Source of the DNA: Asparagopsis taxiformis
Taxonomy: Eukaryota > Rhodophyta > Florideophyceae > Bonnemaisoniales > Bonnemaisoniaceae
Assembly (NCBI GenBank): GCA_030407315.1
Contig: JALQPE010000714.1
Location: 1 to 42,170, forward strand
Direction: 5' to 3'
DNA: 42,170 bases
In this document: positions 29,630 to 39,702 of the stretch, piece by piece
Layout: each line of letters opens with the position of its first letter
How positions within the stretch are numbered: the first letter of the stretch is position 1
Made by a program: the position numbers and the translations under genes
Notes under the pieces: generated by a model
Seen by the model: only the letters and a program-made list of their open reading frames with translations
The model's database searches: none
Told to the model about the DNA's origin: nothing

Positions 29630-32600
29630 ATGGAATGCAAGTATGAAGGGTGCTTCTACTACTGCGTAGATGCTTATGCGCTCGCGCTGCATGAGCGAAC
29701 GTGTCGCTACCGTTTCAACCCCTCTCCCCAACATTTCAACAACGCTCGTGTCCCTGCCGTCACCCATGAGCCTGCTCGAAACGGCGACCATGATTCCCCG
29801 CAACCCAGCTCCCCAGACCCAGAATCTGGTCGTGCTTCCTCCAGCGACTCACCCTGTGACGCTTCACTGCCACCAACCTCAACCCCCTCCCGCGCAGACC
29901 TCCTCGTGCAATCCCTCGCCGCCAGTCTCACAACCCTCGAGTACAAGGCCGGCGCTGGCCGCGTGAGCGAAGTCATCACCATCCTACAAGACCCCGCATT
30001 CTCCCTAGAAAAGTTCAACAGCGCCGTTCGCACCGTAGAAGAATGTCGCCACGTTACCGCTTCCATGGTCGAAACACATTTCCGCACCGAAGGTTACAAG
30101 AGCCACATCATTCCAGACAAAACTGGTAAGTACTCGGCACAGCTGTACCTCCGCGACCCAGTCGACATGCTCCGCAGGCAGTTAGCACTGGCTAACGACC
30201 AAAATACTCTCTTCCACCCCTCCCCACAGACCGCCCCAGACGGCACCGCAATATTTTCTCATCCCCTACACACAGAATTCGCGAAAACGCTGCACCAGGT
30301 TACTAGACAGCGCGTGCAGCTCTCGGAAGATCCACAGGTCGTATGGGCAGAGGAAAATGATCCCACCGCTTCCTCCTTTGCCGGCCTCCTCCAAGTGTAC
30401 TCCGACAAGAGCAGCACAAGCCTCAAGAGCTCCGCAATCGTCGCATACCCCATACACGTCACACTGCTCAACTTCTCCGCCCCCCTCCGTCGCCACTGCA
30501 TCCGTACCGGCCTCACCATCGTCGGGTATCTTCCGTACATTGTTAACCCTTCGTCCAACGCCTTGTTCGGTGATGAAATGCCGACAACCTCTAGTTCTGC
30601 TAGTCGCGCTCGCAAAATTGATATTCTTCATAAAGCACTCGAAAAAGTGTTTTCGTCCCTATCCACCGCGTTCTCTTCCGGGTTCCCCTGCACAGACTCC
30701 ACTGCAACTGCCCGCCAATGCTTTCCCATCCTAGCCAATTATTGCTGCGACTTTCCAGAGGCCAAAGAGCTCTCATGCACTCGCAACAGCACTACCACCA
30801 CACATCCCTGCCACCGCTGCTACATCCCCGCCACTCAACTTGAATCCAGCGCGCCACACCAGCCCCGCTCCCTCGATGATACACGCTCTGCACGCCAAGA
30901 GAGCGCTCAGGAGCATACAACTGCTCCGCTCGAAGCTCTCTCCCTCCTCGAACAACACTCTGTCCTCGAATCGACCGCTCTTTTACCCACCAACAGTCCC
31001 CTAGACCCCTACAACATTTTCTCCTTCGAGCCTCTGCACAATCTCCACCTCGGCATCTCAAAGCTCATCAAACAGTGCATTGTCCACCGCCTCAGCTCCC
31101 CAGACCTCACCACCACTGCCTCCCATTCCGGGACACCTCGCACCTTCAAGAAGGTGAAAAAATCCATCCTCGCCGGCTCAAACAGCATTCTGTCCGCTAT
31201 CGAACGCGACTACTACATCACCGGTCTTCATGTCGACTTCTCCAAGGGTGAGAAGGGCACCAATTTGAACGGCCTCTTCACGGAGGACGGCATACGCGGC
31301 ATGCTCGCAGCCAAAGACTATCACCATGTCGACATGGTGTTCCCTTTCATCGCAGCATTCATTGACACATGCTGTGACGAAGTAGATACAGCCCCCCTCA
31401 CTTCCATCTGCACGCAATACTCTGACCTCGTCGCATGGGTCATGAAACGCGGTCGCATCAAGCACTGGACTGCCGCCGAACTAGAAAGCCTCCAGAACTC
31501 CATTTCCTATTTCAAACAATCAATGCTCTCCACCCTCGGCCCATTCCACACCACAGGTCTCAAAACTTTCAAGTTCCATCTTCTAGACCATCTTCCCGGT
31601 GACTTGCAGAGATATGGCGCCCTGGAACACATTGATGCAGGCCCCTACGAACACTCGCATCTTCTGTTCAAACAGAGTTATAGGAAAACCTCTCGAAGGC
31701 GCTCCACAGCCATGGAAGAGACTATTCGCCACATGGAATTCTCCTTGGCCACTCCAACTGGTCATACCCCATCGAACACATTGGGAAACGCACGCATGAT
31801 ATCGCCCACAGACGGTGCAGTACTCGTTCGCGACGGATTCACCGTTGCACTGCACGACTTTGCCTCCCTGCTGCCCGATGCAACCCTCCTCGTTGCAGAT
31901 ATCGACGGACAGCCCGATCCTGCCACTCTTTTGCCGCTGCACAACTCCTCGTTCCCGTCTGGCACCATAACGCTATTCCAGCAACTCGGTGACACAGCTG
32001 CACAAGCGTTCCTCACCCTCGCTAGACTGCGCGCCACGGCAGAAGGCCCTCCAATACATGACATGGACATTTCCGTCACCGTGGTAAAGTCCGCCTACGT
32101 CATGGGAGGGTACGTCCCAGATGCCGACGACTTTGACCCGCACAGTGGCATGCTTCGCCCCACAAACGTGTCGAGGCACAAGCAGCAGCGCGTCTTTGCA
32201 ACTTCATCGTTCGGCCCCGCAAAGAGATCGCAGTACTCCTTTGTCGTCATCTCCGGAACTGCCGATGACTACAGAACCATATGGGTAGGGCGCGTCCTGG
32301 CACTGGTACGCCTGCAGTCTCCAAACCTGTTTCAACCTGTAGAACTCGCTTTCGTTCAGTATATGACCTGCTTTGCCCCAAAAACCGCTGTGGAAAAATC
32401 ACTTGGGTGCATTTGTTTAAAGTGGTCCACATGGGACCCGGACAACGGATCCGTTGACAGCAATGACACTGCATCCCACAGTGCAGGTGGTCCTTGGTTT
32501 GACCTCATTCCTGCATCTACTATATCTGGCACCGTGCACATCGTACGAAGTAACTTTCCAGTCAAGCCATTTACGAAACAAATGCACTGGTCGGACCACC

Positions 32601-32668
32601 GTTTCTATCTCAACCGCTTCTACACCAACACTGATTACCAATTCACAGATGATAATGAAGAAGAATAA
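29630..32668 (+). CDS. CACTA/Plavaka-like DNA transposase (D copy 2, intact)
   Basis: 1012 codons, uninterrupted. The N-terminus has a C2HC finger: C3, C8, H21 and C25 in ECKYEGC...LHERTC. Around residues 368-405 there is CCDFPEAKELSC followed by PCHRCYIPATQ, the pattern of the DYPE...C..C block in Plavaka-type transposases. At about 465-476 SFEPLHNLHLGI matches the 'SFD.LH....G' block, and at about 673-690 YEHSHLLFKQSYRKTSRR matches the 'ERLH...K..YRAS' block. I therefore place it in the CACTA-related Plavaka group, without having identified the catalytic acidic residues with certainty. It ends 77 bp short of a convergent second ORF. The start is the only ATG before the zinc finger. Element B lies divergently upstream. 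An intact frame suggests the element could still be active. Confidence 0.6.
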   Translation: MECKYEGCFYYCVDAYALALHERTCRYRFNPSPQHFNNARVPAVTHEPARNGDHDSPQPSSPDPESGRASSSDSPCDASLPPTSTPSRADLLVQSLAASLTTLEYKAGAGRVSEVITILQDPAFSLEKFNSAVRTVEECRHVTASMVETHFRTEGYKSHIIPDKTGKYSAQLYLRDPVDMLRRQLALANDQNTLFHPSPQTAPDGTAIFSHPLHTEFAKTLHQVTRQRVQLSEDPQVVWAEENDPTASSFAGLLQVYSDKSSTSLKSSAIVAYPIHVTLLNFSAPLRRHCIRTGLTIVGYLPYIVNPSSNALFGDEMPTTSSSASRARKIDILHKALEKVFSSLSTAFSSGFPCTDSTATARQCFPILANYCCDFPEAKELSCTRNSTTTTHPCHRCYIPATQLESSAPHQPRSLDDTRSARQESAQEHTTAPLEALSLLEQHSVLESTALLPTNSPLDPYNIFSFEPLHNLHLGISKLIKQCIVHRLSSPDLTTTASHSGTPRTFKKVKKSILAGSNSILSAIERDYYITGLHVDFSKGEKGTNLNGLFTEDGIRGMLAAKDYHHVDMVFPFIAAFIDTCCDEVDTAPLTSICTQYSDLVAWVMKRGRIKHWTAAELESLQNSISYFKQSMLSTLGPFHTTGLKTFKFHLLDHLPGDLQRYGALEHIDAGPYEHSHLLFKQSYRKTSRRRSTAMEETIRHMEFSLATPTGHTPSNTLGNARMISPTDGAVLVRDGFTVALHDFASLLPDATLLVADIDGQPDPATLLPLHNSSFPSGTITLFQQLGDTAAQAFLTLARLRATAEGPPIHDMDISVTVVKSAYVMGGYVPDADDFDPHSGMLRPTNVSRHKQQRVFATSSFGPAKRSQYSFVVISGTADDYRTIWVGRVLALVRLQSPNLFQPVELAFVQYMTCFAPKTAVEKSLGCICLKWSTWDPDNGSVDSNDTASHSAGGPWFDLIPASTISGTVHIVRSNFPVKPFTKQMHWSDHRFYLNRFYTNTDYQFTDDNEEE

Positions 32669-32745
32669 ATCTAAATCGCAGCACTCTATTGATAATGTAC
32701 TACATGATAAACCTTCTAGTCAACGTCACATTTACTGCACTAATT

Positions 32746-35031
32746 TCAACCATCCTCCATTACGCCAAAACCGTTATCAGCAGTGGCTGCATGGCGCCGC
32801 TCCATGCCCCCATACTGTGGGGCATTGATTTCGACATTCAGGTTTGCACTCAGGTGTCCAGCATATGGGTCAACGACGAAAAGTTCTGCGCCAATTAGTC
32901 CTTGCGCAATCACACAATCCATTACAGCACCGAGGTTTGACGTAATATGCGATTGAATCCAATCCTCGGACACTAGAACAAGTGATGAGCAGCGGTTTAC
33001 ATCATCAACGACATGAACAATTCCAGACCCCTCTCCGCTTTGCCACACTTCAACAGCCTCTCTCGTCACAGTACGGCTTGCAAACACATGCCGTGACTGT
33101 GCACTAGTCCGCTGTTCGCTCTCGACAACGTCCGTTTCTTCCCTTGCTTGCGAGCCTTGGAGACAAGACATGCAGTACACCACCATACCAACTAATTGCT
33201 GAAAAGCTACCCCCACATATTGACTGTACCGCCTTGTAAACTCCTTCTGCCGTGCACCTCCTTTCCCCTTCGGTTCATCCAAACACTCCACAGTAGTCAC
33301 TAGCCAAGCATCCAGGCGCGCCAGCGTTAGTATGCTCGTCTCTATGTCCATTACTTGTTCTGGTCGTATCGAATAACCCCTGAAGATGTCCAGCACATTC
33401 ACAGCTACTCGGTTGTTAAACCATGCATCACCATTCACTTCCATTTCGAAGCTGTCAGGAACCAAGCCTTTGCTGTATCGCAGCTCTGAGAACGGTGCCG
33501 TTCGCCACCTCCCCATATCCAAATCACCGTTACTTTCCCGTTTCAAAAGCTTCTCAGACGCTTCGCGCTTTTGTTCCTCTCGCTCGTCCATCTCAGCTCG
33601 CGTCGTCAGCATCGTGCATCTAGACATTAATTTCGTGTACCCCAGCGAACCGAACAATCTGTCCCTCGCATTACGCTTCCGTGCACTCATCACGTCGGAC
33701 AGTTTCTGCGTCACCTTCACTTTCAATTCCTTGCTCCCCGCCACAGCCTCTTGACAGCACACACGCTGCTCCTCATCGGAAAACACATCACACCACGGAC
33801 TTTGACGCAGTACGTGTCGCACCAAGTCATTCAGCAGATCACTCTCGTCCCTGTACGAAGGTGTATACCACTGCAGATTCTTGATGATATAGCCCGGAGG
33901 GGTAGCAATATATCCTACACCGTTTTCGCTCCAAAGTGCCCCTTCTACCGGCTCTACCTCGATGGTACGTCCAGTCCAACGTCTCTGCGTTTGTTCCGCT
34001 ATAGGGTCCAGCTCCATAGTCTCGTTCTTGCACCACTTTGTCAGGTTTTCCTCAACCGCCCTAAGAACTCCAAGGTATTTCACAGGAATGGCTTTCTGTA
34101 TTTTCGACTTACCGCCACCGTGATCACTGATTCTACCTGTTCTCGCAATTGCAGTAAGGCTGGCATTTTCCGCCTGCAGAGTCTTCACCTTAGCCTCCAA
34201 CGCAACAATCTCCGTGGTGAGCGCCTTGTTTGCTATGTCCTGGCTAAACACTTTTTTTTCCAGCTCCGCGATCTTCTTCTTCTGCGCATTGATGCGACTC
34301 GCCATTAAATCGATGGATTCCGGCGGATGCAACCTCTCTGCCCTCACCGTCCCCCCATCTCCCACGCTATCGGGAATATGATGTCCTCCATCGCCAATAG
34401 CCTGACGTCGCGGGGGCGTTACGCGCATATTTGGCACCAATGACAGTCTGTTGTGACGAGGCCCGCACTCCGGCTGCTCTCTCCCCTCAGTACCACCTGA
34501 CCGCCGATGATAGTTGGCATCCTGTGAACGTTGCTCAGAAACAACATCCCTTGCCGCTATCCTCGGGTCCCTGACTGCATTACCTGCTGGGGCTGATGTA
34601 CTCGGCATAGTTGGCGCAGTGGGGGTCACAGCCTCCAGTGTGTCGGAAGCCCCCGGCTGGGACTCCGTCTGCAGCACCTCCGCATCTGCCAACCCGGGAG
34701 GAACTACCTTTGCCATAGCACTCTGCCGCAATTCCAACATGTTTTGAGCCACTATCATGTCATCATCATGATGTTCACTGTCCCTGCGAGCACGCTTGCC
34801 TCGGTCAAGCCCCATCTCTCTCCGCGCCGTTCCTCCTTCCTCACTTTCTCGCTGCGGATCCCCAGATCTGCGCCGGTCCGTCTTGCGACTACCGGACCGC
34901 GGTTCAATGCTGCCGGTAGGCCCAGACCGCTTCTTCGCACGGGATTGTCGGGCACTCGATACAGCAGCTGCTGACCGGGTTTTCTGGAGGCCCGGAGGCT
35001 TTGGAGCTTTCTTCGCAATACGCGGCGGCAT
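32746..35031 (-). CDS. Unknown 761-codon coiled-coil protein of transposon D (intact)
   Basis: Convergent with the transposase gene and present in both D copies, so part of the element. The N-terminus is very basic (KKAPKPPG..., RQSRAKKRSGPTG, RKTDRRRSG), suggesting nuclear entry or DNA binding. A heptad-like helix follows at about residues 230-290 (AQKKKIAELEKKVFSQD, ALTTEIVALEAKVKTLQAEN). The remainder looks globular: WCKNETMELDPIAEQTQRRW, GVGYIATPPGYIIKNLQWY, VRHVLRQSPWCDVFSDEEQR, and near the C-terminus VEVWQSGEGSGIVHVVDDV. I recognise no enzymatic motif. CACTA-type elements often carry a second DNA-binding protein acting with the transposase, and this could be its counterpart. The start ATG is followed by PPRIAKK. 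The frame is intact here and frameshifted in D copy 1. Confidence 0.6.
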   Translation of the reverse strand: MPPRIAKKAPKPPGLQKTRSAAAVSSARQSRAKKRSGPTGSIEPRSGSRKTDRRRSGDPQRESEEGGTARREMGLDRGKRARRDSEHHDDDMIVAQNMLELRQSAMAKVVPPGLADAEVLQTESQPGASDTLEAVTPTAPTMPSTSAPAGNAVRDPRIAARDVVSEQRSQDANYHRRSGGTEGREQPECGPRHNRLSLVPNMRVTPPRRQAIGDGGHHIPDSVGDGGTVRAERLHPPESIDLMASRINAQKKKIAELEKKVFSQDIANKALTTEIVALEAKVKTLQAENASLTAIARTGRISDHGGGKSKIQKAIPVKYLGVLRAVEENLTKWCKNETMELDPIAEQTQRRWTGRTIEVEPVEGALWSENGVGYIATPPGYIIKNLQWYTPSYRDESDLLNDLVRHVLRQSPWCDVFSDEEQRVCCQEAVAGSKELKVKVTQKLSDVMSARKRNARDRLFGSLGYTKLMSRCTMLTTRAEMDEREEQKREASEKLLKRESNGDLDMGRWRTAPFSELRYSKGLVPDSFEMEVNGDAWFNNRVAVNVLDIFRGYSIRPEQVMDIETSILTLARLDAWLVTTVECLDEPKGKGGARQKEFTRRYSQYVGVAFQQLVGMVVYCMSCLQGSQAREETDVVESEQRTSAQSRHVFASRTVTREAVEVWQSGEGSGIVHVVDDVNRCSSLVLVSEDWIQSHITSNLGAVMDCVIAQGLIGAELFVVDPYAGHLSANLNVEINAPQYGGMERRHAATADNGFGVMEDG

Positions 35032-35216
35032 AATGAAGCTTTCCCGGAAGCGATGGAACGATTGAGTTGCACGAGATACAAAAAAGATTGCTGTATAGTG
35101 TCGGTAACCACAACGGTCTGCGATGAACGTTCAGGTCAGGTCAAGTACCGGATAATACGCCAACAGCCCAGATTGTATACGGTAGGCAGTCATCAACAGT
35201 ATTTAATGAGGTACAA

Positions 35217-35820
35217 TTACAGCTGTCGAGCTAGGCCGCGAGCACCCCTATGTCCGGAAGACGTCCTGATTTGAATTAAAATTTGGGCTATTCTCAAAAA
35301 CATGCACATGTGAACATGTTTTTGAGATGGGGGTGTGCCGTACGGCACAATCGACCGCCCAAATCGATGTTTTTTGCAATATTTTTTTGTGCCCGAAATT
35401 TTAGAATTTCTGGGCTGGCCAGCAATGCAATCGAGCTGGACATCCACCGGACGTCCATTTCAGGTTGGTCGTGAGAGAGCGGGGCGGGACCATGATGGAA
35501 CAAGGACCAAGACCTGTCCCTGGCGTATTGAGCCTGAAATTGACCCTTCGTCAGACGCCATTTAGCCTTACAGTTGGTGCTTACAGAAGCCAGTGATGAC
35601 CCCGCTCGGGGCGGCGGTCGGTTCCTGGGGCCGTTGTGGCCAAATTAGACACCCTGATTTGAATTAAAATTTGGGCTATTCTCAAAAACATGCACATGTG
35701 AACATGTTTTTGAAATGGGGGTGTGCCGTACGGCACAATCGGCCGCCCAAATCAAGGTTTTTTACAATATTTTTGCTGCCCGAAATTCTACAATTTCTGG
35801 GCTGGCCAGTAATGCATTAG
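35217..35820 (+). repeat. Left A-family arm of E copy 2
   Basis: Two units with cores at 35293-35348 and 35691-35736. In the second core one base breaks the hairpin arm (tgaaatgg). The order and spacing match the right arm in reverse, making long terminal inverted repeats of unequal length. Confidence 0.75.
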
Positions 35821-35859
35821 CTATGTGCTCTAAACCGATTCTAACAAGCAGAAAGAATC

Positions 35860-35981
35860 CTCTCCTTCATGACGATGCTCTCGAATTGAGTGCAATGCAA
35901 CGGACTCCCTCCAGGAGAACGACAAAGCATCGTCTTTTGCAAGACATTTTCGTACGAAAAATAATCGAAACACATATTTGA
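35860..35981 (+). pseudogene. Possible copia RNase H C-terminal scrap
   Basis: The frame reads PLLHDDALELSAMQRTPSRR then TTKHRLLQDIFVRKIIE. This resembles the copia '..A..L..NP..H.RTKHIDI..HF.RE' block that ends RNase H. It is very short and bounded by a TGA. It might match the copia fragment at 1532-1819, which lacks just this part, but no overlap exists to test that. Confidence 0.25.
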
Positions 35982-36284
35982 CTTTAACCTAACAGCTATC
36001 GCGAGCACCGTACTCAGCTAAATTTCCTCTGTAATTTCCTTCCTCCAACCAATCAATAGCCGCTTGGTCACAGGCTTAAAAGCCTTCCACTATTTGTCCT
36101 ATCCATCGAAGAGGGTTCGATCCAGGCCTTGATGGGTGTGGAACCCGAGAACTTGAAAATGGAACATATTGCGACAGAGATGAGATGTCATTCTCTTTCG
36201 TTTACTTTTTTCTAACAAGATTCTAAACGTCTACGCAGCGGAACGAACCCAATGTCGTCCGTCCGTTTTCAGCCCGGTGAGATG

Positions 36285-36640
36285 TTTTTGCCATTAACGG
36301 AGGTGGAGGCGGCTATGGAGGAAGCCTGCGGTTCGGGTATTCTTTCCATTAACGGAGGTGGAGGTGGCGGCTTTGGAGGAAGCCTGGAGAACATGTGAGA
36401 TGTCAGTACCCATGGATCACAAGAAAAACATGTAGAGGTCCAGTTTGGATATTGTTGCCATTAACGGAGGCGGAGGAGGCGGCTACGGTGGAAGCCTGGA
36501 GAGCATGTGAGATGTCAGTACCCATGGATCACATGAAGAACATGTTGAGGTGCGGTTCGGATATTCTTTCCATTAACGGAGGCGGAGGAGGCGGCTACGG
36601 TGGAAGCCTGGAGAAGAATAGAATAGTCCTATACCCATGG
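36285..36640 (+). repeat. Gly-rich tandem repeat region
   Basis: Four copies of attaacggaggtggaggcgg.. at 36293, 36348, 36460 and 36572. The later spacings are 112 bp and the first is 55. Each could encode INGGGGGGYGGSL, but the spacing is not a multiple of three, and two copies (36348 and 36460) run into a TGA soon after. The repeats also share 'atgtcagtacccatggatcac'. Confidence 0.75.
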
Positions 36641-36657
36641 ATCACAAGTAGACGTAG

Positions 36658-36885
36658 TTGGGCTCCTTTTCGAAGCCCATTCGTCTCTTGAATAAATTTA
36701 GCACCCAAATCATATACGATTGCCGAGTTGACACCCCGTATGTCTCGTTGGTAGAAATAGCAGGGGTTCCACCACTCAGCTGGCGGGAAGTAGTTACTGA
36801 TTATATGAGATATGGCTTAGCTCCCGCCAAAACCGATAGCTCTGGGCTCAGGTTCTCCAAATGTGGTTATACGAATGTGTTCTGA
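36658..36885 (+). CDS. Unrecognised 75-codon ORF
   Basis: It reads VDTPYVSLVEIAGVPPLSW, then DYMRYGLAPAKTDSSGLRFS. The composition looks like a folded protein. No start context or family is recognised. It may be a fragment of a larger decayed gene inside element E. 35982-36284 and 36886-36914 hold nothing recognisable. Confidence 0.2.
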   Translation: MGSFSKPIRLLNKFSTQIIYDCRVDTPYVSLVEIAGVPPLSWREVVTDYMRYGLAPAKTDSSGLRFSKCGYTNVF

Positions 36886-36914
36886 CAATGGTAGAAGACG
36901 AATATCTGCATCCT

Positions 36915-37110
36915 GCTTTGAATTAAATTTGGGCTATTCTCAAAAACATGCACATGTGAACATGTTTTTGAGATGGGGGTGTGCCGTACGGCACAATCGA
37001 CCGCCGAAATCGATGTTTTTTGCAATATTTTTTCTGCCCGAAATTGTAGAATTTCTGGGCTGGCCAGCAATGCATCTGAGTCGGACATCCCCACGTCCAG
37101 TGGCCGTCCG
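36915..37110 (+). repeat. Internal A-family unit upstream of the methyltransferase gene
   Basis: Partial unit with core at 36939-36994, in the same orientation as the left arm. Together with the inverted unit at 40850-41050 it brackets the methyltransferase-SET gene closely, so recombination between these two would flip just the gene cassette. Confidence 0.8.
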
Positions 37111-37425
37111 GATGTCGCTCACCTGGTAAGCGTGAGGCACCTGTGTCAACCTATGTGACTGGCGGCCTTGCAGTACAACACTCAAAGGCAGGGAATCACA
37201 ATCTTTTTAAAATTTTTTCTCTACCACGTATCCGTCACAACTTATTACCTACACCGGTTACGGGTTTCAAGACCTTTCCAGTGCTGTGTACCCGTATACT
37301 CTGTTCCGTTCGATATCAACCAGTGTTCCTCACGAAAGAGTGCAAACGTCACGAGATACGTCGTCAAATTTGACTGTCTCGCCGAGCGGTCGCCATCCTG
37401 TACCGAATTTTCCACTCATTCCATT

Positions 37426-39702
37426 ATGACGAATAAGCGCAGGCGCAACAGCAATCCGATCGTTGACGACGCAACCGTGCCAATTCTGCGCGAACCCGCT
37501 AGCCCTTGGGAGGATTCTAGTGACATGGGTACACGTCGAAACGTAGGTCGCGCCGCCCGCGAAACTACTCTCGCTGGCAAAGACTTCCTCCGCCTCTTGC
37601 TGGATTTATTCGCCCACTCAAGTTTCGCAGACTTGACGGACAAGCCGGGAGGTTTCACATACGCGGACCTTGGCGCTTGGGTTGCGCAGGGCACGGAAGA
37701 ACAATTTGTGGCGCTGCAAGGTCGACTCAGCATGTCCTTCAGCGGTCGTTCGAAGAATGCTGGAGTCGAGGCGGATGTTGCCGAAATCGTCATGGCAGAG
37801 ATGAACGTTGAGCGAGCCAAGCAGATTGTTCGTCTGGCATTACCCATTGCCGAGTTTTCAAGACAGGATGAGCGTATCGGGCAATGGGTTGAGCACTGCA
37901 TCCTTTCTGGGATCGTGCCGCAGACCTTCCTTATTGGATGTAACATGCTTCCTTCGCCACTACAGGCGCCGCAGCGCGGGGAACCAAGCGCCTTCGTTCT
38001 TGCTCCACCGGAAACGTTCGAGGTATTGATGTATTTCCAAGCGTTGTCTATCATCCGAAATCACAACAAGAACCTGCCGCGTCGCCGAATAGGAGATGCG
38101 GCCGAAGAGGGGAACGAAGCCGCACGCGTCCCAGCCCATCGGAAAAGCACTAATCGAGCTTGTTACGTGGTTCAAGTTTTATACCATGCTTGGACCGATG
38201 TGGCCTACGCCGCAAAGTTTTCCAGCTTCGAAGAGTTGATGGCGCCGTACATCATTTTCGACAGCAGTGAGCATTGGTTTGACGTGCTCGATGAAGGTCT
38301 ATTCGCACCGATGGAGCAGAAGCTAGATCTCTACCACAACAAAGCTCCCCTATCTCATCCTGATGGATATGGTGGAAAAGTAGAGACAAGAACCAGTGCG
38401 CAGCACAGTGCATTTAGGGACCTTGTGAGGAAGTTCTTCGACCGGTTGCAGTTTCTTATCGTCAACCCGGACCTGTACACCTGGCCGGAGTCCGACCGCT
38501 GGGGGGCACTGGAAATATACTTCTCAAGCGGAAATCCGGACAAGCTGCCAGCGTATTTTGACACCCTCGACGAAGACGTTATGGCTGTCCTCCGCCCGGC
38601 ACCACAAGCCGCGGACGCAGAAAAGGTCCCCAAGCCGGTTGATGACACTCCCACTCGTCGCAACACAGGAGGGAGAGGTTTGGTTCCGTCGACAAGACAC
38701 ACAACCAGGCTTCAACTTGGACCTGGGAGGACCAGTCTTACTGCCCAAGGGCCGTCTCCCCCGTCACCGTCACCCCATGCGACAGAAGAGCAGGAAAGTG
38801 AAGGGCAGGCTCTCGCAAAGGACTTTCTTTCGAAAATGAGTCAGTATTGCCGGGTGTACGACGTCCCTTTCGAAGATTTGGTCAGTGCCGACGAGAGCCG
38901 AGAACACGTGCCCATCACGGGCAACGTTCAGCTCATTCTGACTGATCCGCCCTACAATGTTCGTCGTAAGAGGAACGATTCCAACTCTTCGTACGACAGG
39001 CTAACTGCAGAAGATATGCAGGCTAGCATCGAAGTGTTTGACGAGCTGTTGCGCCCCGGTGGCCACGGCATCGTGTTCTGCTCGGTTTTGCAGTTCTACG
39101 AATGGTTCCATTACTTGGAAACGTACAAAGGACCGCAGTCAGAAGGCCCAACCGATACTGCTGCCAGTGATGACGGGTCGGATGAAGAAGAGGTTACGTC
39201 CATGAATTCGGACTCCGAAGCATCGCAGCACAGTGGCGAAGAAAGTGCGGATGAGGAGGAGGACGAGGAGGAGGAGGACGTCGTTCGGAATTCAGTTTTC
39301 TTCGTTGACGAGGTACCTCTGTTGTTTGTCCGACTACCTGGGCACCTCTATCAAATGCCGGGGCGGAAGAGGTACCAACGCATGAACATGGCAGAGGTCG
39401 CTATCCACTTCTGGAAGCGAGGTGTTCCGTTCAAGACCGGAAGCGAGATGGTGGCCTATAGGAACCACGGATACATGGACGGCACGTACCCGGCGTGGTG
39501 CAACGTCACCATCAATATGCCCGCCATCGATTCGAATGAGATGGTGTGGCGAACAAGGAGCACAACCGGTGCTACGGTCAGAGTTCGTGCAGAGCAGAAG
39601 AGCGTCGCTCTCATGATGGAGTTGATCAGCCAGCATTCACAGCCTGGTGATATTGTTGTCGATCCATTCTCTGGCACTTTCGCACGGGAAAAGCAGCTAT
39701 GA
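37426..39702 (+). CDS. DPPY-type DNA methyltransferase (E copy 2; 3' end frameshifted)
   Basis: The frame is open from 37168; I choose the ATG at 37426 (MTNKRRRNSNP), the first followed by a basic nuclear-protein-like N-terminus, giving 758 codons. Numbered from 37168: an unrecognised N-terminal region of about 500 residues; motif IV LTDPPYNVRR at about 592; a very acidic insert (SDDGSDEEE..., EEEDEEEEDVV) at about 675-710; and motif I at the end (EQKSVALMMELISQHS, GDIVVDPFSGT, about 810-835). Motif order IV then I marks a beta-class N6-adenine/N4-cytosine enzyme of the bacterial N6_N4_Mtase family. One A is missing after SGTFA (gcacggg here, gcaacggg in copy 1). The frame therefore ends five codons later, before motifs II and III and the SET domain. 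The truncated protein is probably inactive. Confidence 0.75.
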   Translation: MTNKRRRNSNPIVDDATVPILREPASPWEDSSDMGTRRNVGRAARETTLAGKDFLRLLLDLFAHSSFADLTDKPGGFTYADLGAWVAQGTEEQFVALQGRLSMSFSGRSKNAGVEADVAEIVMAEMNVERAKQIVRLALPIAEFSRQDERIGQWVEHCILSGIVPQTFLIGCNMLPSPLQAPQRGEPSAFVLAPPETFEVLMYFQALSIIRNHNKNLPRRRIGDAAEEGNEAARVPAHRKSTNRACYVVQVLYHAWTDVAYAAKFSSFEELMAPYIIFDSSEHWFDVLDEGLFAPMEQKLDLYHNKAPLSHPDGYGGKVETRTSAQHSAFRDLVRKFFDRLQFLIVNPDLYTWPESDRWGALEIYFSSGNPDKLPAYFDTLDEDVMAVLRPAPQAADAEKVPKPVDDTPTRRNTGGRGLVPSTRHTTRLQLGPGRTSLTAQGPSPPSPSPHATEEQESEGQALAKDFLSKMSQYCRVYDVPFEDLVSADESREHVPITGNVQLILTDPPYNVRRKRNDSNSSYDRLTAEDMQASIEVFDELLRPGGHGIVFCSVLQFYEWFHYLETYKGPQSEGPTDTAASDDGSDEEEVTSMNSDSEASQHSGEESADEEEDEEEEDVVRNSVFFVDEVPLLFVRLPGHLYQMPGRKRYQRMNMAEVAIHFWKRGVPFKTGSEMVAYRNHGYMDGTYPAWCNVTINMPAIDSNEMVWRTRSTTGATVRVRAEQKSVALMMELISQHSQPGDIVVDPFSGTFAREKQL

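Noticed and set aside
36030..36140. tRNA-like 'gggttcgatcca' motif
   Set aside because: No pairing T-stem, acceptor stem or anticodon arm could be found. The similar 'ggtcgattcc' strings in A units also fail to fold as tRNA.
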